In this document: piece by piece, positions 26,032-33,854 of the stretch
Layout: each line of letters begins with the position of its first letter
Position numbering within the stretch: position 1 is the first letter of the stretch
Source of the DNA: Methylobacter sp.
Lineage (GTDB): Bacteria; Pseudomonadota; Gammaproteobacteria; Methylococcales; Methylomonadaceae
Reading direction: 5' to 3'
Assembly (NCBI GenBank): GCA_030684815.1
Contig: JAUXXQ010000077.1
Coordinates: forward strand, 1 to 42,792
Length of the DNA stretch: 42,792 nucleotides
Notes under the pieces: generated by a model
Databases searched by the model: none
Told to the model about the DNA's origin: nothing
What the model saw: only the letters and a program-made list of their open reading frames with translations
Program-made: the position numbers and the translations under genes

Positions 26032-26484
26032 ATGAACTATACCGATATGCTCGCTGTCGCCTTTGCCGAGGCGCAAGCCGGTTTTGATGAAGGTGGCGTC
26101 CCGGTCGGTGCGGCGCTGTTCGATGCTGACGGCAATCTGCTCGGTCGCGGCCGCAACCGCCGGGTGCAGGATAATGACCCTTCCGTTCACGGCGAAACCG
26201 ATGCCTTCCGCAACGCCGGACGCCAAACTAATTACCGCGACAAAATTTTGGTGACGACACTCGCGCCCTGCTGGTATTGCTCAGGGCTGATCCGTCAATT
26301 CAATATCGGCACGGTGGTGGTCGGTGAATCAACCAATTTCGAAGGCCATCTGGACTGGCTCAAAGACGCCGGGGTCAAGGTCATTGAACTGGACGATGCC
26401 GACTGTACCGCGCTGATGCGCCGCTTTATCGGGCAATCGCCGCAACTCTGGTTTGAAGACATTGGCGAGTGCCATTGTGATTAA
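26032..26484 (+). CDS. Yeast-type cytosine deaminase
   Basis: A 150-residue zinc deaminase. The zinc and proton-transfer signature is H53-G-E55 together with P79-C80-W-Y-C83. The C-terminus QLWFEDIGE and the VVGESTNFEGHLDWL region match the yeast cytosine deaminase Fcy1 closely, which argues for cytosine (and perhaps isocytosine-like or thiamine-pyrimidine) deamination to uracil, and against tRNA adenosine deaminase TadA. It acts in the cytoplasm in pyrimidine salvage. Its end overlaps the next gene, so the two are probably co-translated. Confidence 0.88.
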   Translation: MNYTDMLAVAFAEAQAGFDEGGVPVGAALFDADGNLLGRGRNRRVQDNDPSVHGETDAFRNAGRQTNYRDKILVTTLAPCWYCSGLIRQFNIGTVVVGESTNFEGHLDWLKDAGVKVIELDDADCTALMRRFIGQSPQLWFEDIGECHCD

Positions 26485-28399
26485 ACGCCTGGCGCAAACA
26501 TTTTCGCTAACACTGCTGCTTGGCCTGAATCCGGCCTGGTCTACGGAACAGGAAACGGACGCGGTCACCCTGCAATTAAAATGGAAACACCAATTTCAAT
26601 TTGCCGGTTACTACGCTGCCAAGGAAAAAGGCTTTTATCGGGAAGCCGGGCTTGATGTCACTATTGTTGAGGCGGCTCCCGGTGTAGATCCGGTTCGGGA
26701 AGTGATCGCCGGGCGCGCACAATTTGGCGTCGGCACCAGTGAGTTGATTCTGAACCGCTATCGCGGCGATGCCGTTGTCGTACTCGGAGTTATTTTTCAG
26801 CATTCTCCACTCAACCTGATCACTTTAGCCGAATCCGGGCTTGACAATATCCACAAACTGGTCGATCGCAAAGTGATGATCGAGCCCAGTTCAGCGGAGT
26901 TATTCGCCTATCTGTTTCAGGAAGGGTTTACCCACAAAGCCTTCAATTTGCAACATCACAGCCTAGACCTGAACGATCTGCTGTCCGGCAAAACCGATGC
27001 CATGTCGGTGTATGTGACCGACGAAGTGTACCTGCTCAAACAGCAAGGCCGGGCGTTTAACCAATTCAGCCCGCGCATGAGCGGCATTGATTTTTACGGC
27101 GACAATTTTTTCACCTTGGCCGAGCAACTGGCAGAGCATCCGCAACGGGTCAAAGCATTTAGGGCGGCGACCTTGCGCGGCTGGCTCTATGCCATGCAAA
27201 ATCCCGACGAAATCGTGCAGCTGATTTACGACCGCTATTCACAACGCCACAGCATCGGGCATTTGCAGTTTGAAGCGAAAGCCATGCATGAATTGATGCA
27301 GCCGGAACTGATCGACCCCGGCTATATGAATGCCGGACGCTGGCAGCATATCGTCAACACTTACCGGCAGCTTGGGTTGTTGCCTGCGGATTTCAATGTC
27401 GAACCGATGCTGTTTTTTCCTAGCAGCGAACTTGACCTGAAAAAACTCAAAACCAAACTTTATTATGCCGCAGCCGGATTGTCGCTGTTAGCGTTGCTGT
27501 CGGTGATTTTGTTCCGCTTTTATCGCAAAGCGCGCATCAATGAAGCCCGTCTTAACACTATGTTCGACCATGCACCGCTGAGCTTGATTGTGCTTGATGA
27601 TCAAAACAGGATTCAAGGCTGGAATGCGGAAGCGGAAAAGACGTTTCTCTGGCGCGCTGAGGAGGTTCTGGGGAAACATGCGTCGATCCTGGTGCCTCCG
27701 GCAAAACGCCAGGACATCGAAAAAATCCTCGCCGACGTACATAAAGACCGTGTCATCTCCCAGGCCAAAAACATCAACATCAAACAGGATGGCAGTGAGA
27801 TTCTGTGCGAATGGCTGAACGCGCCGTTTAAGGACAAACACGACCACTCGAACTTTATCATCTGCATGGCGCGCGACATCACTGAACAAAGGCGCCTGGA
27901 GCAAAAGCTGGAATATGCCGCGCATTACGACAACCTGACCGCACTGCCGAACCGGGCGCTGATTCTTGAACAACTGAAACAAGCGCTGGCGGCGGCCGCC
28001 CGGCAAAAAACCAAGCTGGCCCTGCTGTTTCTCGACCTGAACGGATTTAAGGCGATTAACGATACCTTGGGGCATGAAGCTGGGGACACCCTGTTATTGA
28101 CGGTGGCGCAACGGCTGCCGCAAGCCATCCGCGAATGCGACTTTGCCGGTCGACTGGCAGGCGACGAGTTTTTGGTGATTTTGCAAGACATCGGTGCGCG
28201 TGACAACGCAGAAAAAGTATCCGGTAAATTGCAGGCATTGATTAGCCAACCCTGTCTACTTAAGGAGCAGTCTATTTGCGTGGGCGCCAGCATCGGCATC
28301 AGCCTTTATCCCGATGATGCGGCCGACATCAACACCCTGATTCATCAAGCTGACCAAAGCATGTATCAAGCAAAACAAGCAAGCCCCACAGCCGTGTAA
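26477..28399 (+). CDS. NMT1/THI5-like sensor with PAS and GGDEF domains
   Basis: About 640 residues. A signal peptide leads into a periplasmic NMT1/THI5-type substrate-binding domain (LKWKHQFQFAGYYAAKEKGF near the start), a membrane segment near residues 335-355, a PAS domain (LNTMFDHAPLSLIVLDDQNR) and a diguanylate cyclase domain. The catalytic motif is AGDEF, with RECD five residues before it as the product-inhibition site. The NMT1 fold binds thiamine pyrimidine precursors in its relatives. I prefer GTG 26477, which overlaps the deaminase gene by 8 bp; a TTG at 26453 has no ribosome site. It probably converts a pyrimidine-like signal to cyclic di-GMP. The AGDEF variant leaves activity open. 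Confidence 0.9.
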   Translation: MIKRLAQTFSLTLLLGLNPAWSTEQETDAVTLQLKWKHQFQFAGYYAAKEKGFYREAGLDVTIVEAAPGVDPVREVIAGRAQFGVGTSELILNRYRGDAVVVLGVIFQHSPLNLITLAESGLDNIHKLVDRKVMIEPSSAELFAYLFQEGFTHKAFNLQHHSLDLNDLLSGKTDAMSVYVTDEVYLLKQQGRAFNQFSPRMSGIDFYGDNFFTLAEQLAEHPQRVKAFRAATLRGWLYAMQNPDEIVQLIYDRYSQRHSIGHLQFEAKAMHELMQPELIDPGYMNAGRWQHIVNTYRQLGLLPADFNVEPMLFFPSSELDLKKLKTKLYYAAAGLSLLALLSVILFRFYRKARINEARLNTMFDHAPLSLIVLDDQNRIQGWNAEAEKTFLWRAEEVLGKHASILVPPAKRQDIEKILADVHKDRVISQAKNINIKQDGSEILCEWLNAPFKDKHDHSNFIICMARDITEQRRLEQKLEYAAHYDNLTALPNRALILEQLKQALAAAARQKTKLALLFLDLNGFKAINDTLGHEAGDTLLLTVAQRLPQAIRECDFAGRLAGDEFLVILQDIGARDNAEKVSGKLQALISQPCLLKEQSICVGASIGISLYPDDAADINTLIHQADQSMYQAKQASPTAV

Positions 28400-28423
28400 G
28401 TTTTTTGCCGACTTTACACGGCT
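28390..28423 (+). terminator. Hairpin overlapping the end of the GGDEF gene
   Basis: AGCCGTGTAA and TTACACGGCT form a 10-bp stem with a 14-base loop. It covers the stop codon. No run of T follows immediately, so factor-independent termination would be weak. It may mark the transcript end. Confidence 0.45.
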
Positions 28424-28603
28424 GCGCTTTACTTTAAATTTGTAAATGCTGCACACCTTAAGTGATTTTTGCGTTGGCCTGATGAGGGGAAACGATTACA
28501 CATCAGGCAATCGAAAATAATTAAGACTAACTTAAGGTTAAATGGTGAGAATGCCGCCTCAGTATTTATACGTATTTAAGCATGAAGGCGAGCACAATCA
28601 ATT
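28424..28603. other. Intergenic region with a short hairpin
   Basis: A stem CCTGATG (28479-28485) pairs with CATCAGG (28501-28507). An AT-rich stretch follows, which probably holds the promoter of the MepK-like gene. No confident promoter hexamers are assigned. Confidence 0.4.
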
Positions 28604-29401
28604 ATGAATGAAAGTGACATTATTTCATCACGACGCAATTTTCTGAAAAACATGGCTTACGGCTCCTTGCTGATGGTAGGGGGTATTGATGCCGTAAATG
28701 CTAAAACCAAAGCCAAACAGGCAACACCGCATAAGAAGGTCGCCGCAACTCACGCCGCGAGCCATCAGGCACGCGTCCATGACACCTTGCATCAGAACCT
28801 GGCCTCATCACACAAAGTTGCATCAAGCAAAGTTTCATCTCATAAAGTTGCATCGAGCAAAGTTGCATCACATAAAACCGCATCAAATCAGCCTGTAATA
28901 CACACGCCCCCGAATAAAATAATCCACAATGCACTGGTTGATAACTCGCCCTCGCATAAAGTGTTGGCCCTGCGTAATATGCATACTGGCGATCAACTGA
29001 AGCTGACCTATTTTGAGAAAGGGCGTTATATCAAAGATGCGCTGCACGAAATCAATCATTTGTTCCGCGATTACCACGATGGGAGCGTTCACCCCATTGA
29101 CCCTGCATTGCTGGATCAGTTGTATGATTTAAAGCATGTGCTGGAAATCAGAAAGCCTTTCCATATCGTTTCCGCTTATCGCTCACCGGCCACCAATGCC
29201 GATTTGCGCAGACACAGCGATGGCGTCGCCAAAAACAGCCTGCACATGCAAGGCAGGGCGATTGATATACGTATTGAAGGTGTAGATACCCGAAGGATCA
29301 GAAATGCCGCAGTTGCCATGCAGCGTGGCGGTGTCGGTTATTACGGCAAATCCAATTTCGTGCATCTGGATACCGGTAGCGTAAGAACTTGGGGCGCGTG
29401 A
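28604..29401 (+). CDS. mepK: MepK-like murein endopeptidase (DUF882, peptidase M15 fold)
   Basis: A 265-residue exported protein. The N-terminus has a Tat-like signal, SSRRNFLKNMAYGSLLMVGG. Residues about 35-105 are a low-complexity linker rich in His, Lys, Ser and Ala with repeats such as SHKVASSKVSSHKVASSKVA. The C-terminal domain has the zinc ligands of the MepK (YcbK) family: RRHSDG, SLHMQGRAIDI and NFVHLDTG. MepK cuts 3-3 cross-links in peptidoglycan. The LdtD gene that makes such links lies convergent to it 121 bp away, as in enterobacteria where ycbB and ycbK are neighbours. The linker length is unusual and could bind the cell wall. Confidence 0.87.
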   Translation: MNESDIISSRRNFLKNMAYGSLLMVGGIDAVNAKTKAKQATPHKKVAATHAASHQARVHDTLHQNLASSHKVASSKVSSHKVASSKVASHKTASNQPVIHTPPNKIIHNALVDNSPSHKVLALRNMHTGDQLKLTYFEKGRYIKDALHEINHLFRDYHDGSVHPIDPALLDQLYDLKHVLEIRKPFHIVSAYRSPATNADLRRHSDGVAKNSLHMQGRAIDIRIEGVDTRRIRNAAVAMQRGGVGYYGKSNFVHLDTGSVRTWGA

Positions 29402-29430
29402 ATCGTTAATTGCAGGTTAAAAAAGATTAT

Positions 29431-29506
29431 CACCACGAAGACACAAAGAGCATGAACAATGAAATTTGCACCACCTAAGGCGCGCCTGCTTTGGGTCTTT
29501 GTGGTG
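29431..29506. repeat. Inverted repeat between convergent mepK and ldtD
   Basis: The arms CACCACGAAGACACAAAG and CTTTGGGTCTTTGTGGTG lie 40 bp apart. It is a palindromic repeat in the gap between convergent genes and could act as a two-way transcript end. Confidence 0.6.
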
Positions 29507-29522
29507 AATTAATGTTGAAACC

Positions 29523-31268
29523 CTAAAGCGCTTGCGGCGCTTCTGCTGCGGTGCCGATAAAAAGCGCCTGGTCAGACAAGTCGTCCGGTTTGTTTAACAG
29601 CCCCAACAATACCGCATCGTGCCCGTAAATATCAGGGTAAAACTCTAAATTATCATATTGGTCGAAAAAAGCGGTGGTATAGAAGAATAGCACCGGTATC
29701 GGTTTTTTTAGCACGACTCGCTGCGATTTGGGCGTGTTCATGGCCGCACGTATAGATTCCGCGCTCCAATTGCCCTCATTTTTCAACACAAACTCAGCCA
29801 GTTTCTGAGGATCGGCAACCCGCACACAACCATGGCTGAAGTCGCGCCGTGATCTGCTGAACAGCGTATTGGACGGCGTATCATGCAAATATACATCATC
29901 CTTGTTCGGGAAAATAAACTTTACCCGGCCCAGCGCATTCTTTGTTCCGGGACGTTGCCTGATTCTTAACTTGCCTTGTTTCAACAGATTTATCGCGTTC
30001 TGGCTAAGCCCTGCCGGTTTTTCGCCGTCACGAAAAACGGAGACCATCTCCATATTTTGTTGCTCAAGATAGCTGTTGTTTTGAATCAATTTGGGCAATA
30101 TTTCATTTTTTACGATGCTGTAAGGCACATTCCAATACGGCATGAAATCGATAAAATGCATTTCCGCCATTAACACAGGTGTTTGGGTTTTTAGCGCTTT
30201 ACCGACAACAACGCGCATATTGAGTATATCGGCATCTGCCTGTTCAATGGCATCGAAGGCCCATAATTGGAAGGCGGGGATATTAACGACAATAGAGGTG
30301 CCGATATTGAGTTCCGGTAGCCAACGCAGCCTTTCCATGGCCAATTCGATTTGGGTGACACGTTCGCTTAACGGTGTGTTCAGCGCAGCGGCTGTGGAGG
30401 TTCCGATATGGCCGTCGGCATCAAGGCCATGCCGTTTTTGAAAGTTTTTGACGCCGGTAACGAGTGCGCCTGTGTATGACGATGTATTCACGGGGTCATC
30501 TTCATGCAAATCGCCCAAGGCCATTAAAAATCGGCGCAGTTCGGCAATTTGCGGATGGCTTTCTCCGGGGCGCAAGGTTTTTTTGATGTTCAGTTTAAGC
30601 GGCGCAGTGGTGCCGGCAAGCTTGCGGTAATGGGTCAATGCCGGTTTTAATTGTTGGTATTGTTTTAACGCGGGTTCAGCCGCTTTAGGCAGTTGGGCCA
30701 AGGTGTTTTGCGCTAAAGCGTTTTTAATCAGCACCGGCAGGTCAACCAACTTTTTTTCCCGTGGCTTTAAGTTAAAATTGATGTCATGCGGATTAACCCG
30801 GCCATAATGCAAGTCATGCAGGAAACGCAATAAGGATATGCTCAGCGCGGTATCGTACAGCGCCAGTTCCTGATACGAATCGGGCTTGAGCATTAAGGCG
30901 ACATACTGTTTTTTATGCAATATCTCGGTGTCGTAATGCTTAGGGTTTAAGCCGTGTGCGGCCGCCGACCTCAACAGAGTAAGGGCGGCAGTAATGTTTT
31001 TTTCTGCATTGGCATTGCCGAGCCACAGCAGTTGGTGGTTTGATGCGGCATACAACGACTCAAGATCGTCGGTGCGGTTGGTAAAGTTGGGCAGCATTAG
31101 GTAAGGATGCTGTTTTGTTGTAATAATAGTGCCAATTGCCTGAACAATACTGGGTTCCTGGCTGATAAATTCCTCGGCCCGCAAGGTCTGCACGGGGAGG
31201 CTTAACAGTAAACCCAAGAAAGGACATAGCAGCAATCGGAAAGTAGTGTGTTGTATGTTTGCTTTCAA
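29523..31268 (-). CDS. ldtD: L,D-transpeptidase LdtD (YcbB family)
   Basis: A 581-residue exported protein. An N-terminal signal segment is followed by a YcbB N-terminal scaffold domain, a peptidoglycan-binding module (LVTGVKNFQKRHGLDADGHI), and a YkuD transpeptidase domain. The catalytic cysteine is C481 in DFSHGCVRVADPQ, with YLHDTPSNTLF upstream. The enzyme forms 3-3 (DAP-DAP) cross-links and acts in the periplasm. It sits convergent to the MepK-like gene that can cleave these links. The start is the first ATG of the frame. Confidence 0.93.
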   Translation of the reverse strand: MKANIQHTTFRLLLCPFLGLLLSLPVQTLRAEEFISQEPSIVQAIGTIITTKQHPYLMLPNFTNRTDDLESLYAASNHQLLWLGNANAEKNITAALTLLRSAAAHGLNPKHYDTEILHKKQYVALMLKPDSYQELALYDTALSISLLRFLHDLHYGRVNPHDINFNLKPREKKLVDLPVLIKNALAQNTLAQLPKAAEPALKQYQQLKPALTHYRKLAGTTAPLKLNIKKTLRPGESHPQIAELRRFLMALGDLHEDDPVNTSSYTGALVTGVKNFQKRHGLDADGHIGTSTAAALNTPLSERVTQIELAMERLRWLPELNIGTSIVVNIPAFQLWAFDAIEQADADILNMRVVVGKALKTQTPVLMAEMHFIDFMPYWNVPYSIVKNEILPKLIQNNSYLEQQNMEMVSVFRDGEKPAGLSQNAINLLKQGKLRIRQRPGTKNALGRVKFIFPNKDDVYLHDTPSNTLFSRSRRDFSHGCVRVADPQKLAEFVLKNEGNWSAESIRAAMNTPKSQRVVLKKPIPVLFFYTTAFFDQYDNLEFYPDIYGHDAVLLGLLNKPDDLSDQALFIGTAAEAPQAL

Positions 31269-31556
31269 TTTATTTCTTCTCTGAAAAGATTCGTGATAGT
31301 AGGTTTTGCCGTTGAGTGACGATAATCCTGATTTAAAATCAGGTGGCTCGGCAACCAGAAGAAATAGAATGCGAACAATGCAGAATTGATTGGTTCGTAT
31401 TCTATTGTAAGTCTTGTTACGGTATGACGCGATGATGCCGCGATTTTAACATCAACTCTGTTATTGGAGGAATATTTTAACGATGACGTACAGGCAGTTA
31501 TTTGTTTTAGCCTACATTGCCCCTAACATTCAATCCCATATTATTAAAGGTATACC
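31269..31556. promoter_or_regulatory. Divergent promoter region of ldtD and the metallohydrolase
   Basis: 288 bp between divergently transcribed genes. It contains a palindrome CCTGATTTAAAATCAGG near 31328 and is AT-rich near 31440-31500. Both promoters must lie here, but I assign no hexamers. Confidence 0.4.
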
Positions 31557-32957
31557 ATGACAAGCCTCACTTTTTTAGGCGCCACTGGCCAAGTTACCGG
31601 CTCTTGTTATTTGCTGGAAACCGGCGCTAAACGCATATTGCTCGACTGCGGCCTGTTTCAGGGCTCAAAAGAAACAGAAAAACAAAATGCAGCCGATTTC
31701 CCGTTTAATCCCGCCAACATTGATGCCGTGGTCTTGTCGCACGCCCATCTTGACCATTGCGGGCGCTTGCCCAAATTGCTGAAAGACGGTTTCAAAGGTG
31801 CGGTATTTTTGACCGAAGCCAGCTTCCCGTTGCTTGAGCTGATGCTGATGGATGCCGCGCATTTGCAATTACGCGATACCGAATGGGAAAACAAACGCCG
31901 TGAACGTGCCGGTAAACCCCTGCTTGAACCGTTATATAGCGTCGCCAATGTCGAAGCCTTACTGGCGTTGCGGCAGCCGATAGCCTACGGCGTGGAAACC
32001 GCCCTATTTCCCGATTTAAGCGTTTCTTTCCATGAGGCCGGGCATATACTCGGCTCGTCTATCGTGCGTTTGCGCATTCAGGATAACAGCAAAACCAAAA
32101 CGCTGGTTTTTTCCGGCGACTTGGGCAATCCGCATTCGCCGTTATTGCGCGACCCAACTGTATTGACCGAAGCCGACGTATTACTGCTGGAATCCACTTA
32201 CGGCGACCGCGACCACAAACCGTTGGAAAACACCCTGCAAGAGTTGCGCGATACCCTGGCTGAAGCAGCCAATAGCGGCGGCAATGTCATTATTCCGGCT
32301 TTTGCCGTAGGCCGAACCCAGGATTTGATTTATTGGCTGGGCAAGCTTCAGCGCCAAGGCGGCGTTCCGCAGCAACAGATTTATTTGGACAGCCCAATGG
32401 CGATTAGCGCCAGCACTATCTACGCTGAAAATGCCCATTTATTTAATATCGATGACCCCGAATTCACCAAAGTGGCGCCCAGCGGCTGGCAAGCCTGGTT
32501 AAAGGGACTGGTTTATTCCAAGACTGCCGAAGAATCCATGGCCGTCAACCGCATTGCAGGCGGTGCCATTATTATTGCCGGTAGCGGCATGTGCACCGGC
32601 GGCCGCATCCGGCATCACCTTAAATACAACTTATGGCGGCGCAATGCGCACATCATCATTGCCGGTTTTCAGGCCGAAGGCACCTTAGGCCGGACTATTG
32701 TTGACGGCAAAAAATCGCGCCTGAAAATTTTGGGTGTGGAGGTCAATGTCGCCGCTAAAGTGCATACCTTAGGCGCGTTAAGTGCCCATGCCGACCAAAG
32801 CCAGTTGCTGCAATGGGCGCATCATTTTAAGGCGCCCCGCCCGCGCCTTTATCTGGTGCATGGCGAGAAAACGGCGGCATTATCGTTGCAGACCTGTTTT
32901 AAGCGTACCGGATGGGTAGCCCATATTCCCAGCGTCGGCGAAAAGATTATTATTTAA
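31557..32957 (+). CDS. Beta-CASP metallo-beta-lactamase-fold hydrolase (putative RNase)
   Basis: A 466-residue cytoplasmic protein. It has the zinc motif HAHLDHCGRLPKL, the glycine-rich GSGMCTGGRI loop, LESTYGDRDH and SGDLGN for metal binding, and the beta-CASP SAHADQ. It belongs to the CPSF/RNase J-like RNA-specificity group, but lacks extra C-terminal domains, so it is closer to bacterial members of unknown substrate. Likely role: RNA cleavage or processing. AAAGG lies before the ATG. It appears monocistronic. Confidence 0.92.
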   Translation: MTSLTFLGATGQVTGSCYLLETGAKRILLDCGLFQGSKETEKQNAADFPFNPANIDAVVLSHAHLDHCGRLPKLLKDGFKGAVFLTEASFPLLELMLMDAAHLQLRDTEWENKRRERAGKPLLEPLYSVANVEALLALRQPIAYGVETALFPDLSVSFHEAGHILGSSIVRLRIQDNSKTKTLVFSGDLGNPHSPLLRDPTVLTEADVLLLESTYGDRDHKPLENTLQELRDTLAEAANSGGNVIIPAFAVGRTQDLIYWLGKLQRQGGVPQQQIYLDSPMAISASTIYAENAHLFNIDDPEFTKVAPSGWQAWLKGLVYSKTAEESMAVNRIAGGAIIIAGSGMCTGGRIRHHLKYNLWRRNAHIIIAGFQAEGTLGRTIVDGKKSRLKILGVEVNVAAKVHTLGALSAHADQSQLLQWAHHFKAPRPRLYLVHGEKTAALSLQTCFKRTGWVAHIPSVGEKIII

Positions 32958-33854
32958 GCCATAACTACTCAGCAAAAGAAATAGAACACGGAACACACAG
33001 ATTAGACGGATTTACACGGATTTTTTAAAGCAGGCTGTGCTTTTATAATCCGTGATTATCCGTTTAACCCCTGTCATCCGTCGACTGCAGGGATGCAGGA
33101 GCAATTGCCGAGTTCCATTTAGTCATTTTCAACAATCCCTGAGTAGTTACTTTAAGGCATTATTTTAACGGGATAAGGCCAGCCCAATAGGCATAACTGC
33201 AGCGTTTCTATACAATACACATAGCTACTCAGCAAAAAAAGAAATAGAACGCGGAAAACACAGATCAGGCGGATTGACACGAATTTTTTGAAAAAATAGG
33301 GGCTTCCCATTTAAAGCGGGACAAGCATACCGAAGCAGACCTTCCAGGTTTTACGACTGCCATGGATGGCGGAAGTGCTGGAGCCGCCGGGAGCGGCTCC
33401 AGTACGACTGCCATGGATGGCGGAAGTGCTGGAGTCACCGGGAGCGGCTCCAGTACGACTGCCATGGATGGCGGAAGTGCTGGAGTCACCGGGAGCGGCT
33501 CCAGTACGACTGCCATGGATGGCGGAAGTGCTGGAGCCGTCGGGAGCGGCTCCAGTAAAAACCTGGAAGGTCTGTCCCGTGTTAAATTGATAGCCAAAAT
33601 ATTAGGCTGTACTTTTTTCAGTGCCATCCGCGCTCTAATTAGGTGGTCTCCTGAAAAGGATATACCCAAAATTGTCCACGCTTAGCACTAAAATTTCGTG
33701 GTTTTCCTGCTAAACATGGGCTCTATTTTTTACAGACCATATGTTAGAAATCACCTTAATTATTTTTAACAACCACTGAGCAGCTACCAATACCCCGGCT
33801 AAATTAAACCGTACCCCTTCCCTTCCTGACCGAGTCTATTTCCGTGAGGCATAA
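32958..33854. repeat. Repeat-rich intergenic region before the antiporter gene
   Basis: No ordinary gene is seen. It contains two direct copies of an ACTCAGCAAAA-GAAATAGAACA-type repeat (32964-33030 and 33224-33293); a 57-bp module at 33010-33066 that recurs inverted at 36025-36082; a 34-base sequence TCGACTGCAGGGATGCAGGA onward at 33081-33114 that recurs in the same direction at 36104-36137; and a 295-bp element with four 51-bp units. The last 250 bp before the antiporter are AT-rich. Confidence 0.75.
33301..33595 (+). repeat. MITE-like element with four tandem 51-bp units
   Basis: The same element as at 24966-25107, in opposite orientation. The ends are GGCTTCCCATTTAAAGCGGG and GTGTTAAATTGATAGCC, with AGACCTTCCAGGTTTT and AAAACCTGGAAGGTCT arms inside. 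Units of exactly 51 bp lie at 33353-33403, 33404-33454, 33455-33505 and 33506-33556. Each encodes a 17-residue TTAMDGGSAGAAGSGSS-type peptide in one frame with no stop, and includes a GC-rich hairpin CTGGAGCCGC/GCGGCTCCAG, perfect in unit 1. No transposase lies inside. Confidence 0.85.

Noticed and set aside
26453-26476. TTG start adding eight residues to the NMT1-GGDEF protein
   Set aside because: No ribosome site precedes it, and the GTG at 26477 gives a better signal peptide start (MIKRLAQTF). The choice is not certain.
28479-28507. CCTGATGAG followed by GAAAC, as in a hammerhead ribozyme core
   Set aside because: There is no stem II between the two motifs and no matching stems I and III; it is just a short hairpin.
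33353-33556. Four regular 51-bp direct repeats as a possible CRISPR array
   Set aside because: Units are contiguous with no spacers, are longer than CRISPR repeats, and no cas gene is near.
33265-33669. Minus-strand frame encoding PLPVTPALPPSMAVVLE repeats
   Set aside because: It is the reverse strand of the 51-bp tandem array; the array-derived repeat is not independent evidence of a gene.
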